A stretch of 42,320 bases of DNA from a virus: positions 1 through 42,320 of IMG/VR virus record IMGVR_UViG_3300006802_000017; one strand, 5' to 3'. Each line of letters begins with the position of its first letter. Position 1 is the first letter of the stretch. The notes beneath the pieces are model-generated. The model saw only the letters and a program-made list of their open reading frames with translations. It had not been told where the DNA came from and did not search any database. Both the position numbers and the translations under genes were made by a program. Shown piece by piece: positions 25,947 through 32,728 of the stretch.

Positions 25947-27548
25947 CTACTTCCCACTGGTGGTTGGTTTGGTCCTGCGGTCGCTTGCCACCGCTGCGCG
26001 GCCAGCGGCCAGCTCATCGTGCCTCAGTACGGTTTCGGCAAACGTCGGCTCAGGCAGTTCGTCGTCAACGCGACCAGCAAACGCCGTATTCAACTTGTCT
26101 GGGTCATAGGCCATCACATGGATGCTTTCTTCTGGCACGATATCTGGCTGTGTGGCTGGAACAACGTCAGCCATGTTTCTAAACCGGGTACCTGCCGTGA
26201 AGTCCACTACACCGTCGTACCCCAAGTTTTGCAGCGTTCTGGCCAAAAACTCCATCGCAGCGGGTTCGCCAAATTCGTCAGTGGCATATATGGATGCTTG
26301 ATTAACAGCAAAAGCTTGCTTGATGTCGAATAACCCAATCTCGCCGTAATCTATTGCGTGGTCATATAGGTCGGCAATCAGCGCGTCAGCGTCAACATCA
26401 AAAAACTCCTTCTCGGCCTCACGGATGGCATCAAACAGGTCAATGGCCGTGCCCGATTCCATCACCTCATCACCATCAGGGCCTTTGTAATCAACGCTAA
26501 GAGTGAATGTTGTCTCGTTTGGGCTACCGGCGATGGCCGGTTTCTCAAGGAACGAGTACAGCGGGTAGATTGCCCCCTGATGAACGGCATCCATCTCTTT
26601 AAGCGCCATTTTGCGGGCGTAATCGGCCACATCGTCGTCGGTCAGGTCATCCGCTTCCTTGCCAAGACTGTCTGCCACATCATCCAGCGTCATCGGATCG
26701 TCCCAGATGCTGTCAATAATGCGCTCTGCGCGTAATTGAGTGCGCAACTCCATATCGGGACCTAAACCGGCGTAATTGGCGCTCACCTCTGCCGGATTGC
26801 TGGACATATACACAGCGCGCCCCCAATCATTCGACACAGCGGCACGTTCAAGGTCATATTTCTCTATATTTCCCATGCTGCCATGATAAAGGACAACGGG
26901 CTTGCCACCCGGCTTGAAGATGCTTGCCGCCTTCTTCAGCAATGAACGAAATTCAGGTGTGCTGGCCCCAAACATGGTGATAGCTTTTACGCCACCAACC
27001 AGCTCATTAGGTAGTGGGCTGAACATTTCGCCAGCAAACCCAGCCATTGAATCTGGGTCGCCGCCCATAGCAACCGCCAAGTCTCTGGTGGTCGGGTACA
27101 TATCAAGCGGTTTTAACAGGCCCATTCCCGGCACCCTGCCGCCTGACATCTCATCAACCATAGTGGCCATCTCTCCAACATCACCAACAATGCCGGGGAT
27201 GCCAGCTAACGTAGATTTGGCAAAATCAGAGGGCTTGCCGCGCGGGGTTTCTCCAATGGCCTTTGCCCACCAGTTACCAATGTTCTCAGTGGCTGAGCCA
27301 ATAAGCCTTGGTAGCCATAAGGGGTCTGTCAGTAGAGGGCGAGGATCGCCATGTCCGGGGAACTGGCGACGCATCTCCTCGGTGATCTGGCGGGACTCCA
27401 TTTGTTTGTCGATAATCTGCTCTGGCGTAAGCACCTGAGCGATATCTTCTGGCAGCAGCTGGCGCTGCGGTGATGGAACCCACTGAATCGGGTCCTGATC
27501 CATATGGGGCGGCAGGTTGGGGTCCCGTTGTCGGTAATTGCCAGCCAT
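25947..27548 (-). CDS. virion-type protein with C-terminal ADP-ribosyltransferase-like (ART-PolyVal-type) domain
   Basis: A 533-aa protein. The N-terminal 210 residues are helical and contain glycine-rich hydrophobic stretches (STLAGIPGIVGDVGEMATMV). The C-terminal part has the ordered motifs of ART-PolyVal-like ADP-ribosyltransferases: VVLYHGS (H222), AVYMSSNPAEVSANYA (Y248, 246-260), LGYDGVVDF (442-450) and EESIHVMAYDPDKLNTAF (473-490), where E473/E474 may be the third catalytic residue. Such domains transfer ADP-ribose from NAD+ to proteins. An acidic insertion (DDPMTLDDVADSLGKEADDL) lies in the middle. A packaged, injected effector acting on a host protein is plausible. Family assignment is by motif memory; activity is unproven. 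Confidence 0.72.
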   Translation of the reverse strand: MAGNYRQRDPNLPPHMDQDPIQWVPSPQRQLLPEDIAQVLTPEQIIDKQMESRQITEEMRRQFPGHGDPRPLLTDPLWLPRLIGSATENIGNWWAKAIGETPRGKPSDFAKSTLAGIPGIVGDVGEMATMVDEMSGGRVPGMGLLKPLDMYPTTRDLAVAMGGDPDSMAGFAGEMFSPLPNELVGGVKAITMFGASTPEFRSLLKKAASIFKPGGKPVVLYHGSMGNIEKYDLERAAVSNDWGRAVYMSSNPAEVSANYAGLGPDMELRTQLRAERIIDSIWDDPMTLDDVADSLGKEADDLTDDDVADYARKMALKEMDAVHQGAIYPLYSFLEKPAIAGSPNETTFTLSVDYKGPDGDEVMESGTAIDLFDAIREAEKEFFDVDADALIADLYDHAIDYGEIGLFDIKQAFAVNQASIYATDEFGEPAAMEFLARTLQNLGYDGVVDFTAGTRFRNMADVVPATQPDIVPEESIHVMAYDPDKLNTAFAGRVDDELPEPTFAETVLRHDELAAGRAAVASDRRTKPTTSGK

Positions 27549-27557
27549 TATCGGATT

Positions 27558-29186
27558 CTAGTCCAAAAATCTGCGCAATGCAGGTGAAAGCCCGGTCATT
27601 GGCCGTAACACTTTAACGAGGTGCCTGCGCCGCAAACCACCATCTATTGAGTCTATGCTTCCATTTGCCGTCGGGCCAGTGACCGAAGTGGTGCCCTGCG
27701 CCCAGACTGCCCCAACCGTCACGCCGCCAGATGCGGTCGGCACCGTAATTTGCGGGGAACCGTAGGCGTTTACAAACTCATCGGCAGTCGGTACCGAAAC
27801 CTCCGAACTGGACTCAACCCCATGACCTGACAGGTTATCAACCAATACCTCAGCGGCAGGAATTGAAACCCACGACTGGGATTCGACATCGTTGCCATCA
27901 AGCTGGTCAGGCTCATACGGTAACGGCTCATTGACCTCCGAGGATGACTCAACGCCGTGCCCTTTGAGGATATCCACCAGTACGTCGGCAGCAGGGATAG
28001 AAACCCATGACTCAGACTCGACATCGTTACCGGTCAGCTCGTCAGTGGCATTGTCAGTGGACGGGGTGCTGACTTCGGAATCCGACTCGACACCGTGCCC
28101 CTTCAGGACATCTACCAGTGCATCAGCGGTCGGTATCGAAACCCACGATTCGGCCTCGACATCGTTACCAGTCAGATCATCGGTGGCGTTATCGGTGGAT
28201 GGGGTGCCAACCTCCGAATTTGATTCAACGCTATAACCCTTCAGGTTGTCCTGCGAGCCAATATCAGCCGACGGAATGCTAAGGTGGCTTGCCGCCTCAA
28301 CATTATTGGCGACCAGTACATTGATGGGCCTTGCATTGCCGGTTGCCGTTGGGCTCGCGACGCTTGGTGTACCGAAAGCAACAAGGCTGGGTTTCTGGCA
28401 AGCGCCAGTGGCCGTCGGCCCGCTGACATTGGTGGTGCCAGCCGCCGTGAGGATGTTTCTTGTCTGACCAGACGAGGTTGGCCCGGTAACGCTTGGGGTG
28501 CCAGATAACAGCGAAATCTGCGTTCCGCTTGGCGTTGATACCTGAGAGTCGGATTCAACGCTGATGCCGCCGAGTGTGCTTTGATTGCCAATATCTGCCG
28601 TCGGAATACTCAGGTGGGACGCAGCCTCAATGTTGTCGCCACTGAGGTTATGAAACAGCTCAATATCGCCACTTGCGGTCGGGCTTGTTACGTTCGCTGT
28701 TCCAGAGGCCGTCAGGGGAGGCGCGGCCTCGGTGTACGTTATATCGACATCAACCGCGTCAACGTAGATCGTATTGAACGGCGGCTCGCCCAAGTACTGC
28801 GACGTAATACGGACCTGAGCGCCGTTGAGCTGCGCCTCGGTCCAGTCAGAGTCCCAAGTGGCGGTCGAGCAGGTAAAGTTCTGGAACCCCGTGGCGAGGG
28901 TCTTGGTTTGGGTGGTTCCCTGCTTGGTGCCGCCGATATACAGGTCAACCTGTATTCTCGGGGTTTTGCTGGTGGAGCTTGCCCTAGCCCGGACAACGAT
29001 ATTGACATCGGTAACCGTGTCTGCGTCGGAGACAGCGGTTGAGGTCAGGCTGATGGTTAGGGCATCGGCCTGAAACGTCGTTGACATGGTGTTGCCATCA
29101 GCAGAGGCAACACCTTCAGCTATGTCGGTGTAGGAGCCGGTTGGCCACCCACTGGCACCATTCGGTAGCAGTTTATCGGTGGCCAT
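27558..29186 (-). CDS. repeat-rich virion-type protein sharing repeats with the giant protein
   Basis: A 542-aa protein. Residues 1-150 look like a galactose-binding/jelly-roll beta-sandwich (VDLYIGGTKQGTTQTKTL; TIYVDAVDVDITYTEA). Then come ASG-x-P-x-VTGPT-x-G units like those in the 1786-aa protein. Five 45-46-aa repeats follow, each made of two 23-aa halves (NDVESESWVSIP... and GVESDSEVSTP...), and two further ASG-type units. The C-terminus is basic (LRRRHLVKVLRP). There is no signal peptide or catalytic motif. The common repeats tie it functionally to the giant protein; a surface fibre or adhesion role is inferred. Confidence 0.8.
   Translation of the reverse strand: MATDKLLPNGASGWPTGSYTDIAEGVASADGNTMSTTFQADALTISLTSTAVSDADTVTDVNIVVRARASSTSKTPRIQVDLYIGGTKQGTTQTKTLATGFQNFTCSTATWDSDWTEAQLNGAQVRITSQYLGEPPFNTIYVDAVDVDITYTEAAPPLTASGTANVTSPTASGDIELFHNLSGDNIEAASHLSIPTADIGNQSTLGGISVESDSQVSTPSGTQISLLSGTPSVTGPTSSGQTRNILTAAGTTNVSGPTATGACQKPSLVAFGTPSVASPTATGNARPINVLVANNVEAASHLSIPSADIGSQDNLKGYSVESNSEVGTPSTDNATDDLTGNDVEAESWVSIPTADALVDVLKGHGVESDSEVSTPSTDNATDELTGNDVESESWVSIPAADVLVDILKGHGVESSSEVNEPLPYEPDQLDGNDVESQSWVSIPAAEVLVDNLSGHGVESSSEVSVPTADEFVNAYGSPQITVPTASGGVTVGAVWAQGTTSVTGPTANGSIDSIDGGLRRRHLVKVLRPMTGLSPALRRFLD
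27770..28655 (-). repeat. in-gene repeats encoding five 45-46-aa VES-type units plus ASG-type units
   Basis: The minus strand encodes five copies of a 45-46-aa repeat. Each is a tandem of two 23-aa half units with the common pattern V-E-x-x-S-x-V-S-x-P-[ST]. Three copies adjoin (27780-28200) and two are separated by three ASG-x-P-x-VTGPT units (about 28300-28500). The half unit shows the same V-[ST]-x-P-[ST] core and length as the 22-aa unit of the giant gene, so both may come from one ancestral repeat. Boundaries are approximate. Confidence 0.85.
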
Positions 29187-29195
29187 TTTTGCCCC

Positions 29196-29576
29196 TTAGA
29201 CGGCGACTACATCCCGTATGGTGATACTCAAGGAGTTCAGCGTAAAGGAGTTTCCAGCGGTAACAACGACAGAGCCATTTAACGACCCAGAGGCCAACAC
29301 CTTGTCTGCACCGTTCGTTATGGCCCAGTACGTGGCTGTACCGCCCGTAGTAATACTGCCGTCGGTTACAGGCTCAGTGGTCACTCGCCTGCCGTCTGGA
29401 ACGCCACCACTGGGCGCGTTCACGGCAATAGGGTCCTTCTTACCAAGCCGGTTGGCGTTTACCGTGGAGTAGGTTCCTTGGGGGTCGCTGCCCGAAACAA
29501 TGTCCAACTGGGCGTTGGCAAAGGTATCGGCATAATCAAGACCGGAGTCAAATACATCGTCGTGAATAAAAGCCAT
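29196..29576 (-). CDS. small virion-type protein, paralogue of the 268-aa neighbour
   Basis: A 126-aa protein whose whole length matches the N-terminal half of the next gene upstream. Shared motifs are F-x-D-[DE]-x-FDSGL at the start, DGR-V-T in the middle, IT-x-x-GTAT-[HY]-WA-[IL]-T and AGN-x-F-x-L near the end, and I-x-x-RD at the C-terminus. It is beta-rich, without signal peptide or membrane helix. Similar proteins are frequent among structural genes of marine and freshwater phages. Virion location is inferred from operon position. Confidence 0.78.
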   Translation of the reverse strand: MAFIHDDVFDSGLDYADTFANAQLDIVSGSDPQGTYSTVNANRLGKKDPIAVNAPSGGVPDGRRVTTEPVTDGSITTGGTATYWAITNGADKVLASGSLNGSVVVTAGNSFTLNSLSITIRDVVAV

Positions 29577-29583
29577 ACATCAC

Positions 29584-30390
29584 CTATGTTCCGTAGGAGG
29601 CAATCAAAAGGTACTGCCCAGAGTCCAGCGCAGAACCGGTTGAGCCTCGCCTGATCTCAATGCTAATGGTTGATGACTGAATGGGATTGCCAACATTTGC
29701 GGTATTGGTGACCACAAAATCCGATAACGACAAGGCCCGCCACGTACCCGCAGGGGTGCTTCCTGTCACAGAGCTTGGCGTTTCACCGGACACCTGAAGC
29801 CAACGTACCTCATAATCGCCGGGAGCCTCAGAAACGGGTCGGCACCAGTCATCAGCCCATTCCGACGAAAACCTCGTTCTCAGCGGGTTGATGCTGCCTT
29901 CATCCTCGGAGTAATACGTGTACCCGTCCTGATCGACAATGATCCTCGCGTTAGCGGTAGTGGCGCTCTCCTTGGTTATCACCGAGGGGCCAGCATAAAG
30001 CGTAATGGTCGCGGTAACGCCCGCATCACGGTAATTGATGATAATGGGGTCAAGGCTGAACTTGTTGCCAGCGGTATACCCCTTGGACGAGGCCAACGCA
30101 CCAGAAGCTACCACGTTACTTCCGTCTGTCAGGGCCCAATGAGTGGCAGTCCCGGTATTGGTAATGGTGCCGTCATTGATCTGCGGGACGGTTACAATAC
30201 GGCCATCCTGAGCGCCATCGGCTGGCCCAGTAAGTACCAACCCCGTTTTGTTGCCAATGCTGTAACCGGTACTCGGGTTGGTCGCCAAGGTGTAATCGCT
30301 GCCGGGGTCGTCATCGCACAAATCAATACGGGTGCCGTCTTGGACCCAGTTAAGGCCAGAATCAAAACCTTCGTCATTCAAAAACGTCAT
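29584..30390 (-). CDS. virion-type protein with duplicated domain
   Basis: A 268-aa protein. Its first 130 residues match the 126-aa gene downstream (FDSGL; GRIVT; GTATHWALTDG; AGNKFSL; INYRD). A different beta-rich C-terminal domain follows, containing GDYEVRWLQVSGETPSSV and PIQSSTISIEIRRGSTG. The duplication and the separate extra domain suggest that the smaller gene arose by copying, or that the larger one arose by fusion. Location in the virion is inferred. It starts 2 nt after the 107-aa gene. Confidence 0.78.
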   Translation of the reverse strand: MTFLNDEGFDSGLNWVQDGTRIDLCDDDPGSDYTLATNPSTGYSIGNKTGLVLTGPADGAQDGRIVTVPQINDGTITNTGTATHWALTDGSNVVASGALASSKGYTAGNKFSLDPIIINYRDAGVTATITLYAGPSVITKESATTANARIIVDQDGYTYYSEDEGSINPLRTRFSSEWADDWCRPVSEAPGDYEVRWLQVSGETPSSVTGSTPAGTWRALSLSDFVVTNTANVGNPIQSSTISIEIRRGSTGSALDSGQYLLIASYGT

Positions 30391-30392
30391 AG

Positions 30393-30716
30393 TCAGTCAT
30401 CCTGCTCTAAGCCAGTACACGTAAACGAAACATTGGCACTTCCAGCGTACACTCGTACCACATCGGCGCTGCCCAGCATCAAGGTGGCGGTAGCCAAGGA
30501 ATTGTTGGCACTAAGAACAGTGTCATAGGCCACGTACTGGGTATTGTCCGTCGAAGCACCGTTCACTCCAACCGATACCCGAACCGTCGTCTCCGTGGAC
30601 CGATTGGTGCAAATTACCTTGACAGTGGCATTTTTGCTGGCCGGGACCGTATACAGGTCGGCCTCAGTGGTCGCGTTAGGTGCGGCTTGCCCCAAAACAC
30701 CCTTGATGGTCGCCAT
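30393..30716 (-). CDS. small structural-type protein, common phage family
   Basis: A 107-aa protein of a type I recognise from many phages: MATIKGVLGQAAPNATTEADLYTVP at the start, then NRSTETTVRVSVGVNGA, YVAYDTVLSANNSL and the ending DVVRVYAGSANVSFTCTG. This reads as an all-beta fold of one sandwich. It is usually placed among virion genes and annotated hypothetical. The ATG directly follows the stop of the 47-aa gene with no gap, which suggests coupled translation. Exact function unknown. Confidence 0.85.
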   Translation of the reverse strand: MATIKGVLGQAAPNATTEADLYTVPASKNATVKVICTNRSTETTVRVSVGVNGASTDNTQYVAYDTVLSANNSLATATLMLGSADVVRVYAGSANVSFTCTGLEQDD

Positions 30717-30860
30717 CTACCACTCCGAGAAGTATATCAACGCCTCATGGTCAGCCGGGGACCAGTGCGTACGCTGCGCAGACGCATCAAAACCCGCAAT
30801 CCAGTTGTTGATGTACCGGGCTATCTGCCATAACGGCCAGCGCTCATTGACAATCGCCAT
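30717..30860 (-). CDS. 47-aa tryptophan-rich small protein
   Basis: A short gene, ATG 30860 to TAG 30717, with an excellent ribosome site (GAGGAGG, 5 nt before ATG). The protein has four tryptophans and begins MAIVNERWPLWQIARYINNW, continuing as an amphipathic helix, and ends ALIYFSEW. It is the second gene of the late operon and is followed without a gap by the 107-aa gene. I do not recognise a family. Its strong translation signal and coupling argue that it is real. Confidence 0.72.
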   Translation of the reverse strand: MAIVNERWPLWQIARYINNWIAGFDASAQRTHWSPADHEALIYFSEW

Positions 30861-31251
30861 CAGCGCCTCCTCTTACCCTTCTTGCAGCCCATTTCTTGGC
30901 TCCCAAAGTACTCGGCAACCCATTCTACGACTTTTTATTGCGCGGGGGTAACCCGATTTTGGTGTTTGTAGCGTGGGGGATTATGCCAAGGCGACTATTT
31001 GGAATATGGGACCCAGCGGGTTTTGCCTGAGCCCGAGCCCGAACACGAACCAGCCCGAGCCAGCTGGTACGCGCCTGCTCTCAAGTACTTGGGCGTTACC
31101 CGGTAACAGGTACGGGATGCCCGGCTGACCTGTTGCTGGTATACCCAACCACACTTCGCACTTCGCACCGCACTCCAACCTGATGCTGGGGTATAGGGTG
31201 CTATGGGATGTATTGATACAGGGGCTGTCAGGCTGTCTGGCAAGGGTGTTA
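30861..31251. other. 391-bp non-coding gap with short tandem repeats, possible packaging site
   Basis: No convincing gene is present between the 47-aa gene and the small terminase gene. Two repeat clusters stand out: a period-6 run of GAGCCC/GAAC words at about 31030-31064, and a 7-nt repeat (CACTTCG x2, then CACCG) at about 31152-31173. Repeats close to the small terminase gene are where pac or cos recognition sites are often found, but this is inference. A weak frame with a TTG start at 31277 (98 codons) has no good ribosome site. Confidence 0.4.
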
Positions 31252-31845
31252 TCAGGGTGTTTCCGCTTGCCCCTCAATCAACGCCCCGTGTTCCCGGTCA
31301 ATGTTCAGAACTACGGTAATGCCGCCGACCTGATGCTGACTGAAATCCTCAGCTTCGGGGCTGGCCTGTAACAGCCTGTCAGCTGCCTTCCAATCACGTG
31401 CCGCAGCGCTGTCAATGTGCGCTATCCATTCGGCTAGCTTGCCCGCTCTCGCCTGCCTCAATTGTTCCGCAAACTGAGGGTCACTTGCCTGCCATTGCTT
31501 GAGGGTTTTGGGGTTGATGCCCGCCGCTGTAGCAGCCAGCTTTATGGATGCACCACGGCCCACAAGGTCGAGAATAAATGCCACCCGCTCAGCGCTACAT
31601 TTAGTCGGCCCCGTAAGCATTTGCGCGCGCTTCACAATAGGCAATTCGGCGGCAACCGATAACACCCCGCTAGCATCCGCTTGCCACCCTTCCCGCTTGG
31701 CGCGCTTGGCTATTCCCTGCTTTGTCGGTCGCCCGCCGAGGTCGCGACTGATCGCATAAGGCGATTGCCCCGCCTCAAATTTCATTTGTACCAGCTGCCA
31801 ATCAATCGGACCCCTCATGCCCGGTATTTTACCACGTTGGAGCAA
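31252..31845 (-). CDS. terminase small subunit
   Basis: A 197-aa protein. The N-terminal part (IDWQLVQMKFEAGQSPYAISRDLGGRPTKQGIAKRAKREGW) is a helix-turn-helix used by small terminases for DNA recognition. A second helical segment follows, GINPKTLKQWQASDPQFAEQLRQARAGKLAEW. The next motif AAARDWKAADRLLQAS is typical of phage small terminases. The likely start is either MLQRGK at the given position or MRGPIDW ten codons later; no clear ribosome site decides between them. It is the first gene of the late operon, five genes away from the large subunit. Confidence 0.85.
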   Translation of the reverse strand: MLQRGKIPGMRGPIDWQLVQMKFEAGQSPYAISRDLGGRPTKQGIAKRAKREGWQADASGVLSVAAELPIVKRAQMLTGPTKCSAERVAFILDLVGRGASIKLAATAAGINPKTLKQWQASDPQFAEQLRQARAGKLAEWIAHIDSAAARDWKAADRLLQASPEAEDFSQHQVGGITVVLNIDREHGALIEGQAETP

Positions 31846-32075
31846 TCGACGCTAAAAGCTTGACAGGGGCTAAATTTAGCAGTCCGGTAAAAACCCGAAA
31901 TCGGCATTAGACTGATTCTAAGCACCCCGTGAGAGCGCCTCAGAGCGCTTCTAAGGCACGATCTTTTTTTGAATACCAAGGTTAAGGGTCGAAGTTGCGC
32001 ATTGTGACGGGCCCTGTGCGCCGTCTCAGGGCATGGTCCAAGGTGGTCAATATAAGGCCAAAATCAGCCAATTGC

Positions 32076-32089
32076 TGTGAAATTTCACA
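32076..32089. promoter_or_regulatory. 14-bp perfect palindrome TGTGAAATTTCACA
   Basis: A perfect palindrome about 40 bp upstream of the -35 of the plus-strand promoter. The arms GTGA/TCAC and the AATT centre are shared with 32312-32325, but the spacing differs by two bases. It could be an operator for a dimeric regulator; CRP itself would want six bases between arms. Confidence 0.5.
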
Positions 32090-32109
32090 AGGTATTTAGC
32101 CCCTGCTAT

Positions 32110-32142
32110 CACGTACTAACAAAGTAGTTGCACGTACTAGCA
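32110..32142. repeat. two direct repeats CACGTACTARCA, 21 bp apart
   Basis: CACGTACTAACA at 32110-32121 and CACGTACTAGCA at 32131-32142 are spaced exactly two helical turns apart. The second copy overlaps the -35 and spacer of the promoter at 32128-32156 and the first is immediately upstream. This is the arrangement expected of binding sites on one DNA face for an activator or repressor. Confidence 0.6.
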
Positions 32143-32156
32143 CAAGCTGATATATT
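32128..32156 (+). promoter_or_regulatory. sigma-70-like promoter for the MoxR/VWA module
   Basis: TTGCAC (32128-32133), a 17-base spacer, and TATATT (32151-32156). Both boxes are close to consensus and the spacing is optimal. Transcription would begin near 32163 and give a leader of about 300 nt before the zinc-ribbon gene. No other start-like element lies closer to the genes. Confidence 0.7.
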
Positions 32157-32310
32157 CGCGTAGTGGGCATGGGCTCACGGCGCAAGCCGGTACCGCGACT
32201 AGGCGCGGGTCGAAATTCCTAAGGGTCCGGTCGCCGACCTATACAGGCGTACCAGCTGACTCCGCTACAGCGATGTTCCGCTTGCCCCGTACCGGCGCGC
32301 ACCCTCGGCT

Positions 32311-32326
32311 TGTGACAATTGTCACC
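32311..32326. promoter_or_regulatory. CRP-like palindromic site TGTGACAATTGTCAC
   Basis: GTGACAATTGTCAC (32312-32325) is a perfect 14-bp palindrome. With the preceding T it fits TGTGA-N6-TCAC, the core of CRP/Vfr-type sites. It lies in the transcribed leader, 11 bp before the left inverted repeat. Binding there could act as a roadblock, or it may be an unrelated operator. Confidence 0.4.
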
Positions 32327-32336
32327 CGTATTGACG

Positions 32337-32362
32337 CAAAATAATCCATTGGAAACTCCCCG
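32337..32362. repeat. left 26-bp inverted repeat bounding the MoxR/VWA module
   Basis: This 26-bp segment (core CAAAATAATCCATTGGAAAC) matches 36265-36290 in inverted orientation at 25 of 26 positions. The single mismatch is the T at 32357. It contains the small palindrome TCCATTGGA. It separates the upstream control region from the structured leader of the zinc-ribbon gene. Similarity ends abruptly on both sides. Confidence 0.9.
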
Positions 32363-32364
32363 TG

Positions 32365-32460
32365 GTGCTAGCCGTAAGGCTAGCCGGTAATCGTCCGCTG
32401 TAGCGCTTCTGAGGCGCTATGGCGGGCCGTTACTGATAGGGCCTTATGCCCCCACGGGAG
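32365..32460 (+). promoter_or_regulatory. structured leader with CCACGGGAG ribosome site, zinc-ribbon gene
   Basis: Three hairpins can be drawn: GCTAGCC-GTAA-GGCTAGC (32367-32384), TAGCGC-7-GCGCTA (32401-32419) and GGGC-5-GCCC (32439-32451). They are followed immediately by CCACGGGAG (32452-32460), 7 nt before the ATG. The order hairpin, then CCACGGGAG, then start recurs before the next three genes. The element may control translation or RNA processing. Confidence 0.65.
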
Positions 32461-32467
32461 TATCGCT

Positions 32468-32662
32468 ATGCCAACACCAAAATATGATTATGACGCAAGG
32501 CTGAAACAAACAGCCGATTGCCCGCATTGTGGGCAGCATTTCGATCAATTTGCCCGCCTTAATTGGCTGGGGTATTTCAACGCAAAAGACCGTTATAGCT
32601 GTAGTGAGTGCGGCGGGCGTTTCACTATTTGTGAGACAACCGGCGTGATTCGCAAAGCCTAA
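32468..32662 (+). CDS. zinc-ribbon protein
   Basis: A 64-aa protein with two CxxC knuckles, CPHC (C18, C21) and CSEC (C45, C48), separated by 23 residues, the layout of a zinc ribbon. The sequence around them (CGQHFDQFARLNWLGYFNAKDRY; CGGRFTICETTG) is hydrophilic and lacks any other motif. It is the first gene of the module and could be a DNA-, RNA- or protein-binding adaptor for the AAA+ ATPase. CCACGGGAG lies 7 nt before the ATG. Confidence 0.75.
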   Translation: MPTPKYDYDARLKQTADCPHCGQHFDQFARLNWLGYFNAKDRYSCSECGGRFTICETTGVIRKA

Positions 32663-32728
32663 TCATTCCACGGCATAGGGTCCTATCAGTAGCGGCTAAT
32701 CGCTACAACTACCACGGGAGATATACCA
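32663..32728 (+). promoter_or_regulatory. short structured spacer with CCACGGGAG, before the MoxR-like gene
   Basis: A weak ATAG/CTAT stem (32675-32686) is followed by a clear GTAGCG-6-CGCTAC hairpin (32689-32706) and CCACGGGAG (32712-32720), 8 nt from ATG. The last hairpin corresponds in position and sequence to GTAGC...GCTAC of the next two spacers. This is the shortest of the set and lacks the strong first hairpin. Confidence 0.65.

Larger units (their letters stand above)
31846..32467. promoter_or_regulatory. divergent control region between late operon and MoxR/VWA module
   Basis: 622 bp without a gene. It holds a plus-strand promoter, a pair of direct repeats, two perfect palindromes with AATT centres, the left inverted repeat of the module and a structured leader (each listed separately). 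Near 31934-31949 there is a small AGCGC/GCGCT hairpin followed 14 nt later by a T run. Its loop sequence resembles the inverted version at 32401-32419. No convincing minus-strand promoter for the late operon could be picked by eye. Confidence 0.7.

Noticed and set aside
25712-26333. Long plus-strand frames opposite the terminase and ART-like genes
   Set aside because: Antisense to well-supported genes, with no ribosome sites or recognisable motifs.
30981-31277. 98-codon minus-strand frame with TTG start between the small terminase and the 47-aa gene
   Set aside because: No ribosome site, odd composition and overlap with the end of the terminase gene; the stretch is better read as non-coding with short repeats.
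32160-32240. tRNA-like segment around GGGTCGAAATTCC
   Set aside because: It resembles a T-loop, but I could not pair an acceptor stem, a D-arm or an anticodon arm.
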